From positions 62,001 to 126,000 of the forward strand of contig OZ020612.1 in NCBI GenBank assembly GCA_963971575.1: a DNA stretch of 64,000 bases. Reading direction: 5' to 3'. The notes under the pieces were generated by a model. The model made no database searches. It had not been told where the DNA came from and saw only the letters and a list, made by a program, of their open reading frames with translations. Origin of the DNA: Liopterus haemorrhoidalis. Its lineage: Eukaryota; Arthropoda; Insecta; Coleoptera; Dytiscidae. The position numbers and the translations under genes are program-made. Shown piece by piece: positions 35,036-47,159 of the stretch (position 1 is the stretch's first letter; each line of letters opens with the position of its first letter).

Positions 35036-35551
35036 CAGTGGTTCCCAACCGGGAGTCCGGCACCCCCAGGGGTGCGGGAAAGCATTTTGAGGGCTGCGAG
35101 ACGATTTATAGAAATTTATAAAATTTATATAAAATATCTAGTTTATTTAAATTTTACATAGTCTAGATTTTTTTTAACTTTAATGTTTTTGGGTAGAATA
35201 AAAATCATTCAGGGGTGCACACAAGGGGGGGTCCAAGGGGTCCGGACCCCCCCCCGTACTGTAAGAAGTGAGGATTTTTTTTTGCTCTTCACTTAAAACT
35301 TAGAAGTGAGGACCTTTTTTTTGCTCTTCACTTAAAATTTAGAAGTGAAGACCTTTTGTTTTTTGCTCTTTACTTAAATAATTAAAATTTAGAAGTGAGG
35401 ACCTTTTTTTTGCTCTTCACTTTTTATTTTGATCAATTTGACATATAAATATGACTCAAGTGAAAAAATTTGAACACATTTTTCATGGGGGTGCGAGAGC
35501 TTATTTTCACATTCAAAGGGGTGCTCACCACAATAAGGTTGGGAACCACTG
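35036..35551. mobile_element. hAT-type MITE, 516 bp, with poly-T cassette repeats inside
   Basis: Ends CAGTGGTTCCCAACC and GGTTGGGAACCACTG, flanked by exact 8-mers CTTTAGAT (35028-35035 and 35552-35559). Positions 35218-35425 hold a C-rich block and four tandem copies of the GTGAGGACC-T(n)-GCTCTTCACTT cassette, probably an insertion inside the MITE. Confidence 0.9.
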
Positions 35552-35757
35552 CTTTAGATGCTTCGTTATTTGTTTGATCACATTTTCAGAGATCTACTAA
35601 ATGCTGGTTAAGTGGTTTTTCTTTACATCGTATGTCTGACCCCGGGATGCTGGGATAGCTTTTTAAATATCCCTAAATACCAGGGTGCAAACACTATTAA
35701 GACAACCTTTGGCTTTGAGTCATAAAATTCCGCAACTACGACATCTGCCGCATATAT

Positions 35758-35983
35758 TGGGGCGCACACAGATTTTTGGCTTGGGGGGGTCCAATTATAC
35801 ATAATTTTTATAAACACAGGGCAAAATTTCAATTTCAAGTGAAGAGCAACAAAAAAAGGTCCTCCCTTCTAAATTTTAAGTGAAGCGCAAAAAAAAGTCC
35901 TCACTTCTCACATCTCTTACACAGTACGGGGGGGGGGGTCTGGACCCCTTCGATCCCCCACCCCTTGTATGCGCCCCTGCGGT
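35758..35983. mobile_element. Probable MITE carrying the poly-T cassette
   Basis: Inverted ends GGGGCGCACACA (left) and its partner TGTATGCGCCCC (right) enclose two cassette copies in reverse orientation and a C/G-rich tract. Flanking 8-mers are only partly alike (GCATATAT versus CGGTATAC), so the exact ends are uncertain. Confidence 0.5.
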
Positions 35984-36479
35984 ATACATATATGAAATAT
36001 ATTCTGTTGAATTTGTTGGCATGCCCGAAATCTTAGCTGTTGATAAATGTGCCAACTGAAACAAGTTGTAAACCATTGATCTAATAACCATTACCTAATA
36101 AAATAAACGTTTACACTATAAAAAATTAAGTAGAAAATATACCGCAAGAGCCAAATTACCTTTTATAACGATAAAACTTGAAGTAACGATCATATAAATA
36201 CATTTTAACTTACATTTTAAAATTAAATTGGCTTACATTTTATAAACTTCTTTGCAAATAGCGTGTTTACAATAAAAAATATATGTTTTTATAATTAATT
36301 AAAATGTAAAGGTCGTTTGGCATCGCGACAATATCCCCGAGCCAAATCACTTAGAATTATATTTAATATTACCCTTAGAAACGAACTGCTGCGCCTTTCT
36401 GGGAAGACAGTGGTCTTAGGCAGGAACTCAGCGATGCGGCTTCAACTCCCGTTTGTTCCATTTCGGAATCAGGCGCAGC

Positions 36480-36635
36480 AACGGCGGCGCGTGCTTTATA
36501 ATTGTGGCCTTCAAGTTATTATTGGTTATATAAGTTCGAACTTACTAACTATACATGTTTCCGAAATACACATTTATTTTTGTACAATATGGTACAATGG
36601 TACTTATAATGAAATGAAAATGAACTAACTTTCAG
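36480..36635 (+). repeat. Dispersed GGTTATATAA repeat, copy 3
   Basis: GGTTATATAAGTTCGAAC, TTACTAACTATACATG, TACTTATAATGAAATGAAAA. An overlapping 103-codon ORF is an artefact. Confidence 0.7.
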
Positions 36636-36666
36636 TCACGCCAACAGTCTGCTCCAAATAACAAAC

Positions 36667-36878
36667 AGCAGTGGGTTGGTGCTGTGCATTCTAAATGCAA
36701 ACCAGCCTACTAGCCTATATTACGGTAGGAATTAATGAGAAAGCACTCGGTATCTTTTTGTAAATTATATATTATAATGAATATATTGCGTTGATTGTTA
36801 TTACAAAACATTTAATTTTTTCGTTTTTCGTTTTTTGGGGATTGCAGAAACCTGCGACCAAAGCAAAAGCTGCCATTG
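36667..36878 (+). repeat. Dispersed AAATGCAAACCAGCC repeat, copy 2
   Basis: Intact through ATATTGCGTTGATTGTTATT and ending ACCAAAGCAAAAGCTGCC. Serves as the uninterrupted reference for the insertion at 41874. Confidence 0.75.
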
Positions 36879-37239
36879 AGATACAATCGACCTTTGACAT
36901 TCGTGGGGTTACGTTCTCCGGTTCCCCGCGAATATGACAAAATCAGCGAATAACTCTAACCATAAAATTTAGTTTCGTCGGCATGTAGGTATATCGTACG
37001 TATAATATGACACATATGAGAAATATGTACTGTTCGTATAGTGCTGTACAGTACACAAGTATAATCATGTACCTACAGTGGTACTTACTTTTTGTCTGTG
37101 TGACTATTTTTAGTAACTTTTATTTATTAAATAATAATAATAATAAGTTCCCAACACCTAGATAAGAGATGAGGGGCGGAGAAGGTAAGTTCTCCGTTTC
37201 TAGACTGCCGGTCAGAGATATGAATGCCACGTGGTCAGT

Positions 37240-38655
37240 GTGAAGTTAGGACCGGCCCTATTATCTCTGTATAAACATGTACTCATTTTAAATAATAAAT
37301 ACTTGCAAAGGATGGTGGACAGAGACACGGAAGTACAGGACCAAGAAAGACAGAACATAATAGACAAAACAAGATACAGAAGACTACCAGAAGATAAAAG
37401 GCGAAACATTACCAAGATACTTGAGCAGTGATGGGCGGGTAAGTTACATGATGTAAGTTACCTCATTGTTGACGCGTAAACAATGATGTAAAGTAAACAC
37501 AAAAACTCTTGTAAACAATGTAAACATTGTAAACAATGATTTAGACATGCGCACTTGTTTTGAATTACAGAACCTCATTTGCAATACATTTTTATAAATA
37601 ATAAAATTTTAATGAAACGATTTTAAATGAAAAAGTAAGTACATAAAATTAGGACAAGCCAATATACATATTAATAAAAATTGAATTTGCACCATTATAC
37701 AGGTGTTACATACAAATTAGTAAATATGAACAAGAAAAATAAAAAACTTGTTTCTTTAAAAAATTCAATCTATTTTTTTTAATAACAAAATACATTAAAT
37801 TTCCCCTTTAAGAAAATCAGCCTATATTTTTTAATAACGAAAAGATTCATTGCAAATTTTGCATAACGCCCTATATTTTTTTTCATTTTCTTTAATTAAA
37901 ACAAAACCTAGTTCTTCAGAACTATTCCTTCGGTTTCTTCCCACCATTTTTTAAATAAATTTATTGTTTTGAACTGAATACACTTGTTCATTAACCCTAT
38001 ATTATTCGTATTAAATAACTAAAACTAACCTAATTATTTGACAGTTTAAAAAGTTTACATTGTTTACATTGTTGACAAGTTTACCAATTGTTTACATAAG
38101 TTTACACGTAAACGTAAACAATTAAAGTTTACGTGTAAACGCCCATCACTGTACTTGAGAGACAATAACAGACGCCAGAAGACGATTGCCAGGTTCAGAT
38201 GCGGGAACGAGGCGGCAGCCAATCAATTTAGGAGGGATGAAGAAGAGAAGAAGTGCCGGACATGTAGAGAACAATCAGAAACCATGAACCACTTAACATG
38301 CTGTCCAGAAATACGGGAAGAGCCAGCACGGTTGGAAAAAATCTTGGAGGGGGCAGGAAGCGGCATAGAATGGATGACGAGAGTCAAAAGAAGCCGAACT
38401 CGACCAAACGCAAAAAAAGACTAGACGTTCCAGGGAAAATAAAATACTGCTTAGCCATTTTTAATAGTTTATTTTCGTAGTTATAAGATTTCTTGTTAAT
38501 TATTTAGTTATTTATATTTTTGTTAATTAGGAGGTAGATTTAATTGGGGTATTTAGAATACACATATTTTAGGATGTAAACAAGAGAAAATAATGTACTC
38601 AAATTCGAGGCCGAAAGGCAAGAAGAAAGATATTATTGATTGATTGATTGAAGTA
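37240..38655 (+). pseudogene. Non-LTR retrotransposon ORF2 C-terminus, interrupted by the hAT element
   Basis: The part before the insertion reads DKTRYRRLPEDKRRNITKIL. The part after it (38155-38424) reads RQKTIARFRCGNEAAANQFR, then the zinc-knuckle CRTC....NHLTCC (C-x2-C-x8-H-x3-C) that closes the reverse transcriptase ORF of R1/Jockey-type elements. Removing the insert and one target copy leaves the two halves in different frames, so a frameshift also exists. The 3' end carries a (TTGA)n-like tail near 38628-38650. The upstream reverse transcriptase is missing. Confidence 0.75.
37426..38151. mobile_element. hAT-type element of 726 bp inside a retrotransposon end
   Basis: 12-bp inverted ends CAGTGATGGGCG and CGCCCATCACTG, flanked by exact 8-mers TACTTGAG (37418-37425 and 38152-38159). 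The interior next to both ends repeats GTAAACAATG-type decamers in opposite orientations. No transposase frame. Confidence 0.93.
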
Positions 38656-38852
38656 ATAAATACTTGAAATTGAGTCGACCCTAGAGCTGACTGCACAGTA
38701 ACGGAACTTATGTCCCTGTGCTCCGTAGACAACCGTCTTGCTACGGAGCCATGGCAACTCTTATTTATTTATTATTATTATTTTAAGAGCTCTGCGTGTG
38801 AAATCGCCAACTGAAAATCTTGATTTAGTTTCAAAATTAATGTTAAAATGTA

Positions 38853-39347
38853 TAGGTAGAAATAGGAAATAATTTCACTCAGCTTTTTGAACAAGAAGCG
38901 TTTATTTTAACAAAACACAACGTTTCGCCAACAACATTGTTGGCTTCTTCAGGTGTTATAACAATAACATCATGATAGAAAACAATATTGTACAATTAAT
39001 AACAAAATTTACCTATGTTAGTTAAACGTAGTCATAACAGACTGTACATCAATCATCTCCAAGGATGGTGAAATTGCAGAATACATAGATATTATGTGTA
39101 CTTGAAGAAAACAGACCATAGGAAAAAACAGGAGTAAATTTAAATTAAATATAGAATTATAGTGATCAAAAAATTAGAAACTATTGTTTGAATTTAACAG
39201 TGCAAACTGAGACAAATAAACTATATAACTGTCCAATATTAACTTATATAATAAATATAATGATAATGTTGGCGAAACGTTGTGTTTTGTTAAAATAAAC
39301 GCTTCTTGTCCAAAAAGCTGAGTGAAATTATTTCCTACTTCTACCTA
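38853..39347. mobile_element. Penelope-like inverted-repeat element, second type
   Basis: Arms 38853-38930 and about 39268-39347 are inverted (TAGGTAGAA.TAGGAAATAAT; AACGCTTCTTGT.CAAAAAGC). The left arm carries on the minus strand CTGAAGAA-GCCAAC-AATGTT-GTTGGC-GAAACG (38922-38952), the same format as at 52437 but a wholly different stem II. The right arm begins at the second half of that stem. Confidence 0.5.
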
Positions 39348-39349
39348 AT

Positions 39350-41770
39350 TCAAAATTTGGACGTTAAATTACTTTCTGTTAAAATGTATGTTATTTGATT
39401 ACATATTACGTGGTGGCGGTCGGTTCTGTGGAGTCCACGGCTGTTTTGTTTTTTATTGTAGTTGAATGAATAATCGTGGGCTGTGGGAGATCATCTATGA
39501 TATATTTCTATGAATCCCAGGGCTCGGCTAACGGATTAATTGCAGTATTTATTGCACAGGGAATATCGAATGAAAATATAAGGCGTAGAGAGTAACTTTG
39601 CGATATAACTCGGTCTCGCTCTCTCCTTTTATTCGGTATTCAGTGGGTATTTTTTAAAGGGCTACTTGAAATTCCGCGAGGTTGTTCGCCAGTTTTCCAG
39701 GAGTAATAGAATACCAAATGCCGAGCCAATCACATCAATTTCAATGTGTCGATATTTATAAGTGAAAATAACTGAATATGTTGGAACGGGAATAGCTCTA
39801 ATAAAGTTAAAATCTCCTAAAACTTTCAATATATACAAATACATACAGAATTTGATGTCGTAGAACAGGGGTGAGCAAGATGTCGATCGCGATCCAGTGG
39901 TGGACTCACAAACATTCTGTGTCAAGAGAAAATATCACAATCTGCTTCATACTACACTAGGTGACTAAACGTACCTAAAAGAAACACATTTCTCACACGC
40001 ATGAAGTTGCTAGACGCGAGAATAGCATCTTCACAATCAAGTAATTACGCAAGCAATTCGTTGAATGTGTAGACGACTCATCTACATTCGTTCGAAGTGC
40101 ATGTAAAGAATTTTTAATGTTTACATTATACTTCTGACTACAACTTCTGATGTCAATCTAACTTTTAAAACTACCTTCAAAAGTAAAAAGCGACAGAAAT
40201 AGACATTCAATACCTTCCATCCTATGTTACATCCTTTGTCTACAACAACCAATTTATAAATATCATTGAATTATGCTAGTTTTTATTTAATTATAGTAAC
40301 TATTAGCGAGTATACTTTTTATTTACAAGACATAATCTCAATCAGGATTATTAAAAATGTCAGAAAAAGTAAATCAGTACAGCATAAAAATAAACGTAAA
40401 GTTGGTATGCCTGACAAAGTATTGGTATATCAAACAAAAGTCTGACTGTATCTAGTTTAAAAGTTGGGTAGTATGTCGGGTAGTATTGAAAGTTTGAAGG
40501 AAGTATTGTGTTTCACATTCATTTTATGTCAATACTACGCAAAAATTCAGTAGTGCTACGAGGAAAAATATAATGTACAACTTAAGCGTGAAAGGACTTC
40601 AATTAAACATGCACCGGCTCGACTAAGCTCGCCACTCTCCAAGCTTACAATTTTCTGACAAAAATATGAACTATCTTGCGATTATTATTATTATTAATTT
40701 CAAATCCCATCATATTTTTTCCAAGTCGATGTGTGGTTTGACAGCTTATAATTATTATGGGGTTTGTGAGATCGTGATAAGCGTCCACAAAGCTCACACT
40801 TCAGTCTCAAAAAGAGCCTTCACACACAGATGCCTGTGGAGCTGAGTACTCTTGGCTCGGGCTATACCTCAAACACGGGTTATATTCAGTCGCGAAAATT
40901 ATACCAAATCCAGCGCACGCACAATTCGAAGAGACTTTAGTAATACCGCTTTCAGCAAATTAGAGATGTAGCAGACTAGAGACAATAATAATTATAATTA
41001 TTATTGTCTCTAGTTTTAACACAAGTTTCCGTGAAAGTATTGTATATTAACACATTGACTGCCACGGCATGTTTCAAGATTCTGGTCTCAGAGGCCAATT
41101 TTATTTGATCAAAAATATAAATCTCCAAAAAGCATACAGAATGTATTTTTTTTTTGGAAAACATGTCTTACGAATCACCTCGTATTGAAACTAATAAAAA
41201 GTTTTATGTTTATTTTTCCTGTTCATTTATTGATGTATTTTCCGTGCCTGTAGGCCATCCTTCATGTCAATTTCCAAAAGCCACCTCTCCTTAAACATAT
41301 TTATATTCTACAAGACAATCGTAGCTGCACGAAAATGATAAGTAAAAGTACTACGAGTTTTCTCGTAGTCTGCGTCCTGGGTAAAAAGCGCAAGGCTGTC
41401 AACGTCTTAATAAATATCTGGTGGGCCACGACACTTGTAGAAAACAAGAAGTAGCCCGTGCTTTGCAAAAGTCTGTCCATGCCTGTCGGACAAGGTTTGT
41501 GGATGTCGAATGTTCTTGTTGAATTGTGGATTCTGGACGTTATAGGGGCGTGTGACCTGCATTGGCTAGAAGAGGTGCTATGGTGGTGTATGCCCTTGCC
41601 CTTAACCCCCCCCCTTCCGCAAGAACCCTCACGGCCTTACTGACATGTTAATATTTATCAGAGAGCCGCCCAATCAACTCCTCCACGCTTTGCACTCACT
41701 AAATACTCACACGTGACTTGAAATCCAAACTGAAAAATTGATTAACTATACTGTTTGTTGATCGCTAATG
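39350..41770. other. Unassigned DNA
   Basis: 39400-39460 (GTGGCGGTCGGTTCTGTGG) matches in reverse the stretch near 53625 (AACCGACCGCCCCCACAGA), so a dispersed repeat flanks the 38853 element. A perfect short hairpin lies at 40978-41016 (AGAGACAATAATAATTATAA). Confidence 0.4.
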
Positions 41771-41771
41771 A

Positions 41772-42206
41772 CCAGTGGCGGCTTTTGCTTTGGTTTGCAG
41801 GTTTACGCAGCCCAAAAAAAAAACAATATTTAATTCAATCGTAATAATAATCAACGCAATATATTCGTTATAACCAGTGGTGGTCCTAGCTCTTAAAATC
41901 TGGGGGGGGGGAATTTTTGACGAAAATTTGGGGGGTCAGGAAATATTTGAAATTATTTTTTTATCGTTTACCCATGAAAATATAAGTGATGAACTAAAAA
42001 AAAAGGTCCTCACTTCTAAAATACATTTTTCTTCAAAACATTCTGGGGGGCCAACTGGGGGCCAGAGCAATTTTTGAGGGAGCCCCCCTCCCGGACCGCT
42101 AGCGCCGCCACTGGTTATAACATATATCAAAAACACTGAGCGTTTTATATTAAATTCCTATCGTAATACATACTAGCATCAGTCTGGTTTGCATTCAGAA
42201 TGCAAA
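41772..42206 (-). repeat. Dispersed AAATGCAAACCAGCC repeat, copy 3, interrupted
   Basis: Reverse orientation, from CCAGTGGCGGCTTTTGC to TTTGCATTCAGAATGCAAAC, split by the MITE at 41874-42114. Confidence 0.75.
41874..42114. mobile_element. MITE of 241 bp inserted in a dispersed repeat
   Basis: Ends CCAGTGGTGGTCCTAGC and its partner GCTAGCGCCGCCACTGG are inverted, and TTATAA flanks both sides (41868-41873 and 42115-42120). Copies of the host repeat at 15726-15890 and 36667-36878 lack this insert, which serves as an empty-site comparison. It holds one poly-T cassette in reverse. Confidence 0.75.
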
Positions 42207-42559
42207 CACACTGGGAACACTGAATTATTACACATAGGGGTGGCCCCAACCTGGTTTAAGACTTTTTCCATAAGATGCCAGTATGTTGCACTCCGATTGG
42301 TAATTTAGTAATCCACCTTCCGTTTTAAAGTGCGTATGTGGGTTAACAGCGCTTTTATTTTCTAAAAACTGAACTATGTGCAATTTTATAGTAGATATTC
42401 CACCGATAAGGCTGAATTAAAAAAACATGGAAGACCCACTCCGAATTTAGGCAATCCGTCTCCAGTAAAATCGAATCTTTAATAGCACATTGAATCCATA
42501 CATTTATAATAAACAAATGTGGTTTTGTGGCTGTGATGTAAGAAATTCACTTTTTGTTT

Positions 42560-42715
42560 CCCTTGTTTGATATTTAGAGGAATAAAGCAGAATATTGGGA
42601 GGCTGAGAGTCGTTTTCATTTCATTATAAGTACTCTAAGATATATAACCTACATATAATAACTGGTATCTATAAAAGTTACAACCACCACACTTCTACAA
42701 TCATGAGTCGCCTCG
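42560..42715 (-). repeat. Dispersed GGTTATATAA repeat, copy 4
   Basis: Reverse orientation; ATTTCATTATAAGTA, ATATATAACCTAC and TATAAAAGTTACAACC mark it. Confidence 0.65.
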
Positions 42716-43276
42716 CTAATAAGCCTATTCCCAAAGAATGTACACCGAGATATCCTTAAATATTTACTGCAACCGCCCCCCCCCCTTCACAACCCCTGTA
42801 CAAATATATCGATCATTACATATTCCAAAATTAGAAATAATCAGCATAACTCAATTTGGGAGTTATATTAATGAACTTATTATTTGCATTGTTCATTTCA
42901 TTTTTAAATGTAATTAGGTTTTTTATTTGTCTCTCTGTCTCTGCCGCTTTTCATCTGAATCCTTGTATTGAGTTTTATGAAATATTTCAGTAAATCAGTG
43001 GTCCCTAACCTGCTTTACATTCAACATTACATGTTAAAAATTAAATCGGCTAATTTTATAAACTTGACTTAATCACCGAGAGCAGGCCCGAGCTCTGAGA
43101 AAACAGTAATTTCGGGCCCGAGCCTAGGGAAACAATAATCCCAGGCCCAGTGAGAGAAAAGAAATACTGCTTGTAGACAGACACTTATTTTTTTTATAAT
43201 ATGATAATATACAATTAAATATATAAAACAGCACGAGTTCCGGGAATTTTTGTGACTGCCAAAAAGGAAAAACGTA

Positions 43277-43672
43277 CAGGCTATTCCAAACGTTTAGGCG
43301 GAACTAAATGGGAATTTCGTTCTTTTAGGTTGTCACAAGAAGGAACCTTGCTTGGGTTATTTTATTTTTCAGGTTGGTATGTCCAAATTTAAAATTCCAG
43401 CAGTGAAACCATGAAAACGAATGACATTTATTAAAAATTGTAATACATTTGTGTATATTTTGAAGATAAAAAAAGGGATTTTTTTTATTAAGAATGACAA
43501 AAAATTAAAATGCAATGAAAAAGACATTTTATAATGACAATCAATTTAATCTAGAATTTGTAATGTGAGTATGATTTACAGAGCTTAAACAAAATGACCA
43601 AAACTCCCAATTCATAGATAAAAATTACTAGATTTCAAAATCTAGTTCCGCCTAAACGTTTGGAATAGCCTA
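43277..43672. mobile_element. TA-flanked MITE, copy 1 (396 bp)
   Basis: Inverted ends of about 28 bp, GGCTATTCCAAACG then TTTAGGCGGAACTA, bounded by TA on both sides. Internal similarity to the 54642 copy (TAGGTTGTCAC.AGAAGG; AATGACATTTATTAAA) runs in the same orientation. Confidence 0.8.
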
Positions 43673-43982
43673 TACACAATAACGTCAATGTTGAAATCGT
43701 ACAAAAATAATTAGCAAGTGTCTGTATGTAGTGTCGGTAACATTGTGACGTCAATTTTTTCTAAGGTTCTCGTGTTTTGCTAATAGGTGACACCCTGTCT
43801 CTTGATTGGCTAACTGGTGATATCCTGTCCCGTGATTCGCTAACTGGCGACGAAATTAAGATACGTTAAAAAATAAAACAAAATACACATACAAACAATT
43901 GAAATTTTTATATTATAAATCCTTCATTGTTGACGGGTAATAATCTAGTATTTAACAATATATTTGTCTGAATTACCGACAT

Positions 43983-44219
43983 CACTGGTGCACCTAGGGA
44001 GCTCCCCTCCCCCCTATGAAGGAAGGAAATAAAAATAAAAACACACAAACACACTAAAAAAATTTAAAAATAGAGATGAGGACCTTTTTTTTAAGTCGTC
44101 ACTTGTATTTTAGAAGAAAGGGAGGATCTTTTTTTTAGGTCATCACTTTATATTTTCACAATTTAAATAATTTTGTCTTCCAGCCCCCCCCCCAACAAAA
44201 ATTCCTGGGTGCACCACTG
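43983..44219. mobile_element. hAT-type MITE, 237 bp
   Basis: Ends CACTGGTGCACC and GGTGCACCACTG, flanked by exact 8-mers ACCGACAT (43975-43982 and 44220-44227). Contains two copies of the poly-T cassette (44072-44150) and a C-rich tract before the right end. Confidence 0.88.
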
Positions 44220-44227
44220 ACCGACAT

Positions 44228-46399
44228 ACATTATTGGTAATGCATATAATAAAATAAAATACAACTAAACGAGAGCGTCTTAGATAATTGTAGAATTGTC
44301 ATGTTGTATTGGTGTCATTAGTGTCAATCAAGTGAAAAGAATCAAACTTTATACATATGTTGAAAAATGTAACTTTCAAAAATGCTTAATATTTGCTCAT
44401 TTTCTTTTGATATTTTGCGTTTGTCAATTACGTGACGATGTATTTGTATGTGGAGGGTCGCATGCCGCTGTTTGAGAAGAGAGACCGTGCAACAGATTTA
44501 TAATTGTCCGATGAGAAGGCTGGAAGGAGGAGGACGTGTATCGAGATGGCTCCAACTCCAATATACACTGATGGCCGGTACTCGTGTATCGCTGATCTCT
44601 CGGACATAATGGTTTTCTCTGTTGAAACTCGTTATTAATAGTTGATTCGTTGCGTGTTCTTTCCCAGCACTAAACCATCCATTTTACTTCCGCTCATCGG
44701 TTTCGGTAAAGAGGTTTTATTCGGTAAATATGATTATATCATTACCGTCCTGGCCTCGCCTGGAATTACACTATGTAATATGTAACAGATAGTTATCGAA
44801 TTTTCGATACGATTTCTATTATTCAGTGGAAAAAGTGTTTCGATACAATACTTCCACTAAAATAGATACTCCACAAAACATCTGGTATTATAATGGCACG
44901 CCTCAAAAACTCCCAAAACATCCTTACAAATGTATGAATTCTAGATCATTATTAAAGATATACCTACCTATCTAGACACTTTACTTGTATTTCCGAACAA
45001 AGGAATTATATTTGATACTAGCTGACTTCTCCGGAAGAACTACGGTTTTTATTCAAACGATTTTGCTTAAACAGATTATCGCTGTTAAGTAAATGATAGA
45101 GTGAGACATTTCAAATGCATAGGTTTTAAATTCATAGGCTTCTCATTAAAAACTGCGTTCAACGGAAGAGAAATTGTTGGAATATAGGGTTTTTGGAGAT
45201 TGTTAAATTAAACTCATACATAGGCTTTAAACATCTTTATTCAATCATAACCAGAATAGAACTGATTTAGCATAAGTATTTTATCTTATATGCTTGACGC
45301 CATGATGTCACCGCATCATTATGCAGTCTCAGCCTAATTCTATTTGTATATTAGAACAGTCGTTCTTTATGTTTTGGTTTTGATGACATGACTTTAATTA
45401 CTTGAATCTTTATTAGTTGCAAGAATGAAATCTCAACAGAAATATTTCTTAATTCTAAACAAATATTGATGTAAAGTAAATAATAAGTGAAATGTATCAA
45501 AATTTTAGTTTTATGGTCTCTCGTTGTAAATTCACACTTGAAAATATACAACAAAATATATTTGTCTTATTATTATAAACAATTTTTGTCATATATGTTT
45601 TTACTGCTGAGTCAATAATAAGGTAGATATTTCAAATAAAAATTATATCAAAAGTTTAGTTTTAAGTTGTCCGTCCGTAACTCTTCAAATATTCATCAAA
45701 ATGAAAAATGTTGTAGAGTAAATAAAATTAGTTTTCTTATTGTTTTTGTCACAACGTTTTTTCTGTTAAGCTAATAATGGAGATATTTTAAGTTTTTTAT
45801 TAAACAGTTTTAATCCCGAAACACCTCCTTAGAAAGAAAATTTTGAGATGTCATATCAAATTTCACGTAGTCGGATAAACAGCGTGATAGACAGACATTG
45901 TTTTTTTTTTTTTTTTTTTGCAGAAACGTTTTATAATCATTTGAAACTTATAAAAACTAAATAGACAGAAAAAAGATATTGCTCACAAAATAAATAACGT
46001 TTGGTTTCTAGAATCAGAAAAGCCAATATATTTCAATGGAAATACTATAGTATATGATTAATACATATCACTTACTTATTTTAAAGTCACCATTTATATG
46101 ACCGAGGGTTGATCTTCACGGGCGCTATGCACAAATATTCTTTACTTCGTGGCAGCCCTCGTATGTAAACAGAAAAGTTCCTGGGTGCACATTTTTTATA
46201 CTTCTATTTAAAATATTACTTTTATTTAAAAAGAATTTTGTCAAGAATTATTGTAAAGAGTAATATATCTCGTAACAGAATCGAACGGAGAAATTTAAGA
46301 GGCGATTTTGTAGTCAACATGATGCCGAAACTGCAGTATCACGAATAAACATTTTTTTGAAGCATTATCAATCGTTTCATTTAAGGACATTTTACCTAG
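44228..46399. other. Unassigned DNA plus a tentative Helitron relic
   Basis: 44450-44790 is GC-richer without a supported exon; the part after 45019 is described separately. Confidence 0.4.
45019..45935. repeat. Dispersed element starting CTAGCTGACTTC
   Basis: Shares with 7180-7595 the TGATAGAGTGA block, a CATTTAAAAT-like stretch and a poly-T-flanked GACAGACATTG end (45890-45920). Non-coding; tentative Helitron-type relic. Confidence 0.35.
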
Positions 46400-46403
46400 T
46401 TAA

Positions 46404-47155
46404 GGGTGCGCACAACCGTACAGTTTCCTATACAAGACTAACAACCTAAAATAAAATTAGTAACAATCTATACATCAAAATTTTCAGCGAATTTTTATCT
46501 ATCTAATAGGATATTTCTAATTGTCAAAAGAACTGTCATGTAATTGTAAATAAACAACTTGCATTATAGACGCCATCTTGTAAACCATTCGACGCATATT
46601 TGTGTACCATGCGGCAAATTGTAGCTAAAGCTTCATTCTACAAATATGTTTCGAGATAATTTGTTCTATTGTGAAAATTACTTATAGTTCTTGTATTTGG
46701 TAATCTACTTTTGCCGCCACCTCGAATCTGCCGCGGTTCTCAAAATAGGTGCGGCGGATAAAAATGTTCCATTTTATGTAAAGAATACTTGTACCAAGTG
46801 GCATTTCATTATCATCAAGTATAATATTTTTCGACGAAGGCTCTAAACTATAAACAATCATGTCGAAAAAAATGTTAACGTATTATTTGAACATTTCTAC
46901 ACAAAACTATATAAATATAAAAATTATTTGATACCCACAAATATATTTAAAAAATTACAGAACACTGTTGCGTAGTACCTATTATTAAGTTATTTAGCAA
47001 TAACATTTTTACAATAATTTTTTCTACAATCAAAAATATCCTATTAGATAGATAAAAATTCTGTGCAAAATTTGATGTATAGATTGCCACTAATTTTATT
47101 TCAGATTGTTAGTTTTGTATAAGAAACTAATAATCTCTGGGGGTTGTACGTAGCG
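46404..47155. mobile_element. Second TTAA-flanked MITE family, 752 bp
   Basis: TTAA at 46400-46403 and 47156-47159. The first about 130 bp and last about 170 bp are inverted relatives; the shared blocks include CTAATAGGATAT and TACA.CAAAATTTT. A partial third arm lies at 58066-58265. Confidence 0.75.
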
Positions 47156-47159
47156 TTAA

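Noticed and set aside
38298..38480. 60-codon ORF overlapping the retrotransposon tail
   Set aside because: Wrong-frame shadow of the zinc-knuckle frame at 38155-38424.
39870..39910. CAGGGGTGAGCAAGATGTCG as a hAT terminus
   Set aside because: No inverted partner or 8-bp duplication found; at most a solo end.
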